This document shows positions 60,449 to 64,000 of a stretch of DNA of 64,000 nucleotides, piece by piece. The DNA comes from Betaproteobacteria bacterium (GTDB lineage: Bacteria; Pseudomonadota; Gammaproteobacteria; Burkholderiales; Casimicrobiaceae). The position numbers and the translations under genes were made by a program. Where the stretch lies: contig READ01000015.1 of assembly GCA_004293675.1 (NCBI GenBank), forward strand, positions 1 to 64,000. The letters run 5' to 3'. The notes beneath the pieces were generated by a model. It was given only the letters and a program-made list of their open reading frames with translations, did no database searches and had not been told where the DNA came from. Each line of letters starts with the position of its first letter. Position 1 is the stretch's first letter.

Positions 60449-61036
60449 CTACTTTTTGGCCTTGGCGACTTCAGCGGCTAGCTCAGCGCCTGTTTTGTAA
60501 TGCGCCACTTTCGCAACCGTCGTCCGCTTCGTGCGATGCAGCAGCGCATTGCTACCGCTGATTTCTTCCGACCAATATTTGTTCGCCAGCGCCACGTTCT
60601 TTTGTGGCTCCAACAGGAACGCATCACGCGAACCGCTGCCGCCAAACATGTAGAGCTTGCCGTCAATCATTCGAAATGAATCCGCATCGCCGCCCCACGG
60701 GATGCTGTAGACGATACCGTTGCTGCAGTAGCCGCCAAACTCGGGCAAATACTTCGCCGGCTCTTTGTCGAACAGCGCTTTGTTTTCGGCGGACGAAAAG
60801 TAGAACGTGATGTTCTCAAACGTGCTCTTGATGGCTGGATTGCCTTGTTTGAAGCCGCCGCCGGGCAGCCAGTAGGCGACCACGTCCGCGCCCTTGAGCA
60901 TCACTCGGCTATTGCCGTCCATTTCATGCACATTGGCCGGCGAAATTTTTCCACCAGGATTTTGCGTAATCAGCGGCGCGCAGGCGGTGAGCGCCAGAGC
61001 GACGGTGGAAATGAGTGCAAGCGAGCGACGATTCAT
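60449..61036 (-). CDS. YHS domain lipoprotein
   Basis: A 195-residue lipoprotein. The signal peptide is MNRRSLALISTVALALTAC, with the lipobox LTAC. The mature part has the YHS-type core VMLKGADVVAYW, FYFSSAENKALFDKEPAKYLPEFGGYC and GGDADSFRMIDGKLYMF. The GGYCSNGI motif is where some relatives place an active or metal-binding Cys (selenocysteine in some homologues). It is probably a metal-binding periplasmic protein; no partner is adjacent. It ends at a terminator. Confidence 0.85.
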   Translation of the reverse strand: MNRRSLALISTVALALTACAPLITQNPGGKISPANVHEMDGNSRVMLKGADVVAYWLPGGGFKQGNPAIKSTFENITFYFSSAENKALFDKEPAKYLPEFGGYCSNGIVYSIPWGGDADSFRMIDGKLYMFGGSGSRDAFLLEPQKNVALANKYWSEEISGSNALLHRTKRTTVAKVAHYKTGAELAAEVAKAKK

Positions 61037-61148
61037 GAGTGTCTCCGTTAAGGGTGAGATTGTAGGTCGTGGGCGGGCGTAATTCCTTGCGCCTCAGGGT
61101 CGGGTGGTCACAACGCGGCAACTCGTGACACCTAACAACCAACGAAGC

Positions 61149-62231
61149 TCAACGGCTCAAGCCTTCCGCCACGCGCTCCATAAAGCCCGAAGCCTGCGCT
61201 GAATCAAGCCAGCGCACCACAATCACCGCATCATGTGCGGGCTCGATCCAGGTGTAGTGCCCGCCCGCGCCGATCATGAAGCTCGCCTGTTCCGATGCGC
61301 CGGGGAATTGTGTGCCATCGGGGTTGAGCCACGTGAGCCGCCCGTAAAACGGCGCAATCGTGCACGGCGATTGCATGCGTTTGACCCACGCTGCTGGAAT
61401 GATTTGCGTGCCGTTATGAGCGCCGTCGTTCAGCACCAGCTGTCCAACGCGCGCCTGATCGCGTGCGCTGATCGACACGCCGCCGCCCCAATGCGTGCCG
61501 CCGGGAACGCTTTGCATATTTCGCTTCACCCCCGTGTTGTCGACGATCTCTGTCCACGCATCGTCATATCCGCGCCACGCGAAATTTTCACCGCCACCCA
61601 GCGGCTTCAAAATCGCCTCTAAAAACACCTCGGGCAATGGCGTGCGAAACAAATGCAGGAGCGCGAGCGAGAGCTGATTAATCCGCACATCGTTGTATTC
61701 CCAATAGGTGCCCGGCGTGTTCAGCGGCCGCGCGTCGCCCTTCTTGCCCTGCGGCGGCTTCGGATCATGCGACACCGAACGATTGCGATCCACCGTATCG
61801 GGCAACCCGAAACACGAACCTTCCCACTCGCTCGTTTGCTCCAGCAAATGCGCCCAAGTGATTTTGCGGTTGTGCGGCGAATCGAAACCGATGTTCGCGA
61901 CGCGCTCAACGACGGGCTCGTCCGCATCCGGCAACAAGCCCCGCCCATGCGCCACGCCCGCCAGCAAGGCGAGATAGGTTTTCGCCACGCTAAACGTTAA
62001 ATCCGCACGATCCGGCTCGCCCCACGCCGCGACCTCTTCGCCATGCCGCAAGATCACGCCCGACACCCCGCCCCGCACATGCACCGGCCCGCGGAGCACA
62101 TTCCACGGTGCGGGATCGGTGTGATGCACGCCGAACGGGACTTGCCCAACAGTCGGCGCAGCGAACGGATCGCGCGGCCAAGGGACTTCGTGCGCGAGGG
62201 AAAATTGGATAGCGTCGTTGAATGGATTCAT
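61149..62231 (-). CDS. Serine hydrolase, class C beta-lactamase family
   Basis: A 360-residue protein from MNPFNDAIQFSLAHEVPW; a longer frame to 62279 adds a poor leader and is rejected. The SxxK motif is TFSVAKTYLAL (near residue 79). The second motif is YWEYNDVRINQ (YxN near 178). The block HWGGGVSISARDQARVGQL is typical of family XII/class C penicillin-binding-like esterases. No signal peptide is visible, so it is probably a cytoplasmic esterase or amidase rather than a true beta-lactamase. The substrate is unknown. Confidence 0.88.
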   Translation of the reverse strand: MNPFNDAIQFSLAHEVPWPRDPFAAPTVGQVPFGVHHTDPAPWNVLRGPVHVRGGVSGVILRHGEEVAAWGEPDRADLTFSVAKTYLALLAGVAHGRGLLPDADEPVVERVANIGFDSPHNRKITWAHLLEQTSEWEGSCFGLPDTVDRNRSVSHDPKPPQGKKGDARPLNTPGTYWEYNDVRINQLSLALLHLFRTPLPEVFLEAILKPLGGGENFAWRGYDDAWTEIVDNTGVKRNMQSVPGGTHWGGGVSISARDQARVGQLVLNDGAHNGTQIIPAAWVKRMQSPCTIAPFYGRLTWLNPDGTQFPGASEQASFMIGAGGHYTWIEPAHDAVIVVRWLDSAQASGFMERVAEGLSR

Positions 62232-62284
62232 GGAGACATTGTCGTCGCAGGCGCGTCCCAAACAACGAGCCGATTTCAAACCAG

Positions 62285-62351
62285 GTAGGCTGGGTTGATA
62301 AACCCAGCGAGCATTTGAGAACGCTGGGTTTCGTGCCTCAACCCAGCCTAC
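62285..62351. repeat. GTAGGCTGGGTT-family inverted repeat
   Basis: The left arm GTAGGCTGGGTTGATAAACC (62285-62309 with CAGCG) and the right arm CGCTGGGTTTCGTGCCTCAA ... CCCAGCCTAC (62322-62351) form a nested stem. Such units are known as interspersed repeats in many proteobacteria. It lies between the hydrolase and acetyltransferase genes. Confidence 0.88.
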
Positions 62352-62354
62352 GAG

Positions 62355-62855
62355 CTAAGCCCACCCCATCCGCCGAGGGCGCAACCACATCGCCATTCGC
62401 ATAAATCGGCGATCCAAAACGTTGATCATCGGACTGATTGGATAAAAACCGTGTTTCGCGTAAAAGGGCTGCGATCGCTCAGTGGCATTGACCTGCAGCA
62501 CTTCGAGCGCCGGGTTCGCCTTTTCGACGACGTCAATTGCGTCACGAAGTAGCGACGAACCGATGCCTTGTCCATGATGCGCTGCGTCTACCGCCACGAT
62601 CGACAATAAATGCGGCTTCGCGAAACTGATGTAACCGATGATTTGTTTATCGAGAACGGCAACGCTTTGGTACGACGCCTCTGAGAACGAACCCACAAGC
62701 GCTTCAACACTATTTGCATCGTGAATACTGCGCAACGATTCGATTGACCAACCGGGCACATGATTGCTCGTGAACGTGCGCTGCACGAGCGAAGCAACGT
62801 GAGCGGCGTCGTCTGTAGCGGCAGGTCGGAATGAAAGCACTGGTGCCTCGTTCAT
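62355..62855 (-). CDS. GNAT family N-acetyltransferase
   Basis: A 166-residue acetyltransferase. The acetyl-CoA motif A is VDAAHHGQGIGSSLLRDAI, of the R/Q-x2-G-x-G/A type. Motif D/B follows (EVLQVNATERSQPFYAKHGFYPI). It belongs to the general GNAT acyltransferases of unknown substrate. A 400 bp gap separates it from the ATPase gene. Confidence 0.9.
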   Translation of the reverse strand: MNEAPVLSFRPAATDDAAHVASLVQRTFTSNHVPGWSIESLRSIHDANSVEALVGSFSEASYQSVAVLDKQIIGYISFAKPHLLSIVAVDAAHHGQGIGSSLLRDAIDVVEKANPALEVLQVNATERSQPFYAKHGFYPISPMINVLDRRFMRMAMWLRPRRMGWA

Positions 62856-62922
62856 CGAATGGGTTTATCGTTTCGCAATCCGCCGGTCTCGCCCGTGTCA
62901 CCGGTGCTGCCAGGTACGAGCG

Positions 62923-63247
62923 TCAGCCACTGGACAGCGCAGTTCGAAGCGCATCCGATAAGAACGGCCGTGTGTATTTTTGACAATGATCAATTCCAAG
63001 CGTGTCGCTCAAGTGATGGTGCTCGCCCGCGTCGAACGCTTCGAATACGTCCCGCGCAAATTGCGGAAGAACCTGAAAGCCCCCATAACGATCTCATCAC
63101 GTTGTCACCAAGCTCAAAACCGCATTCGCCACTCAAGTCGGCTTGAGCATCGTACGTCGCTAGTTGGTTGTAGAGATCGAAGCGTTCGACTCGAGTTTCG
63201 TTGCAGAGCGTTTCGAATGCCGCTTCCGTCAGCGGGTCGCCCGCCAT
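62923..63247 (-). pseudogene. Frameshifted small gene after the MoxR-type ATPase
   Basis: The start MAGDPLTEAAFETLCNETRV has a plausible Shine-Dalgarno (GAGCGG) and lies 14 bp after the ATPase gene. The frame reads sensibly to ELGDNVMRSLWG, at a run of five G (forward strand C at 63080-63084). Dropping one base lets it continue as FQVLPQFARDVFEAFDAGEH ... DALRTALSSG and stop at 62923, giving about 107 residues. As it stands the first frame ends at 62990 in unlike sequence. I recognise no family. It is either a recent pseudogene, a sequencing error or a slippery site. Confidence 0.6.
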
Positions 63248-63261
63248 TTGTTCCGCTCAAT

Positions 63262-64000
63262 TTATCCCCGCCGCGCCATAAACAAAAGCTTCTGAAACAA
63301 CTCCGTATCCTGCTCGTTCTTAAGCACTGCACCATACAGCGGAGCAAGCACTTTCCGCTGATCTTTCTCCCGCAACACAGCCGGATCGACATCTTCGGCG
63401 AGCAACAACTTAATCCAATCAATCAACTCGCTCGTTGAAGGTTTTTTCTTGAGCCCTGGCATTTCGCGTAGGTCGAAAAACGCTTCGAGGGCGGCGCTGA
63501 CGAGTTCTTGTTTGATGCCCGGATAATGGACATCGACGATTTTTTTCATCGTGTCTTTTTCGGGGAATTTGATGTAGTGGAAGAAGCAGCGGCGCAGAAA
63601 GGCGTCGGGCAAATCTTTTTCGTTGTTGCTGGTGATGATGAACAGCGGGCGATGTTTCGCGACGATGGTTTCGTGCGTTTCGTAAACATCGAAACTCATT
63701 TTGTCGAGTTCGCGCAGCAAATCATTCGGGAATTCGATATCGGCTTTGTCGATTTCATCGATCAACACCACTGTCGGCACGTCAGAGGCGAATGCTTCCC
63801 ACAGCACACCGTGCTTGATGTAGTTTTTGATGTCTTTGACTTTTTCGTCACCCAATTGCGAATCGCGCAAACGGCTCACTGCGTCGTATTCGTACAAGCC
63901 CTGCTGTGCTTTGGTCGTGCTTTTGATGTGCCACTGCAACAGCGGCCAGCCGAGCGAGGCGGCGACCTCTTCCGCGAGCATCGTTTTGCCGGTGCCGGGT
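63262..64000 (-). CDS. MoxR-type AAA+ ATPase (5' end outside window)
   Basis: A partial gene; at least 246 residues are seen, with the start lying beyond position 64000. The P-loop PGTGKTMLAEEVA is right at the window edge. Walker B is TVVLIDEIDKADIEFPNDLL, the sensor segment IITSNNEKDLPDAFLRRCFF and the C-terminal lid follows (LFFDLREM-like LEAFFDLREMPGLKKKPSTS). MoxR ATPases usually act with a von Willebrand factor A protein encoded next. Here the downstream neighbour is a small frameshifted gene, so the partner may be absent or upstream. Confidence 0.9.
   Translation of the reverse strand, partial: PGTGKTMLAEEVAASLGWPLLQWHIKSTTKAQQGLYEYDAVSRLRDSQLGDEKVKDIKNYIKHGVLWEAFASDVPTVVLIDEIDKADIEFPNDLLRELDKMSFDVYETHETIVAKHRPLFIITSNNEKDLPDAFLRRCFFHYIKFPEKDTMKKIVDVHYPGIKQELVSAALEAFFDLREMPGLKKKPSTSELIDWIKLLLAEDVDPAVLREKDQRKVLAPLYGAVLKNEQDTELFQKLLFMARRG

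Noticed and set aside
61149-62231. True class C beta-lactamase conferring resistance
   Set aside because: SxxK and YxN motifs are present, but there is no signal peptide and the surrounding blocks fit cytoplasmic esterase-like relatives better.
62859-63438. Forward-strand small genes in the 62.9-63.4 kb gap
   Set aside because: The frames have no motif and oppose either the frameshifted gene or the MoxR-type ATPase.

Overview
The window reads as chromosome of a Gram-negative, aerobic, probably non-fermenting betaproteobacterium, most likely of the Burkholderiales type. The pointers are two Burkholderia-type porins ending in aromatic residues, a dusB-fis-purH block, a zapA-6S RNA block, 4-hydroxyphenylpyruvate dioxygenase beside an Lrp-type regulator, membrane-bound urate hydroxylase, a Pil/Chp-type chemosensory operon, ubiquinone genes (ubiH-like, coq7) and oxygen-dependent hemF. 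I cannot name genus or species. No tRNA, rRNA, CRISPR array, prophage or intact insertion sequence was seen.

Layout. 0-6.3 kb: urate-to-allantoate catabolism (puuD, uraH and uraD on +; puuE, an allantoate amidohydrolase and a second M20 hydrolase on -). 6.5-17.5 kb: one-carbon, purine and cofactor genes (folD, 5-formyl-THF cyclo-ligase, pepP, a ubiH-like gene, dusB-fis-purH, purD-hemF, a NUDIX ADP-sugar hydrolase). 17.7-22.1 kb: a compact operon joining a two-subunit periplasmic molybdenum hydroxylase (iorAB type) to soxY-like, soxZ and diheme soxA genes, with no soxX, soxB or soxCD. 22.3-26 kb: coq7 and two porins. 26-31 kb: a fused GT4 sugar-phosphate transferase/nucleotide-sugar dehydratase, msbA and greB. 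31.4-32.8 kb: a 59-residue coiled-coil gene, zapA, a 6S RNA gene and an EVE-domain gene. 32.9-43.3 kb: transporters (TSUP, three EamA), rhodanese-ChrB plus ChrA, uppP, yidB, a ChaC-like cyclotransferase and fbp. 43.3-49.3 kb: a VapBC-like module, a conserved small unknown, hppD/lrp, a proline-rich lipoprotein and phoBR. 49.3-58.2 kb: a Chp/Pil-like chemosensory operon carrying an IS30 remnant. 58.5-64 kb: an EamA-acyltransferase fusion, a YHS lipoprotein, a serine hydrolase, a GNAT, a frameshifted small gene and a truncated MoxR-type ATPase.

The gaps between genes are unusually rich in interspersed inverted repeats. I separate at least seven families: a G/C-run family, a GACGAATGAC family, a TGTAGGAGCGG REP-like family, a GACGCAGATT family, a TTCGACnnGCTCACCACGAAC family, a GTAGGCTGGGTT family and an AT-rich 115-130 bp imperfect palindrome present six times. 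Copies of two of these families run in frame into the ends of real proteins (PuuE, UraD, HemF, the ChaC-like protein).

How the genes work together. PuuD, UraH, UraD, PuuE and the amidohydrolase form a consecutive urate-to-ureidoglycine route. Fis, DusB, PurH, PurD and FolD are growth-linked housekeeping genes. The fused sugar enzymes, MsbA, UppP and the acyltransferase fusion point to envelope polysaccharide and lipid metabolism. The iorAB-soxYZA operon is the best candidate for an undescribed system: it suggests periplasmic substrate oxidation with a diheme cytochrome and a SoxYZ-type carrier.
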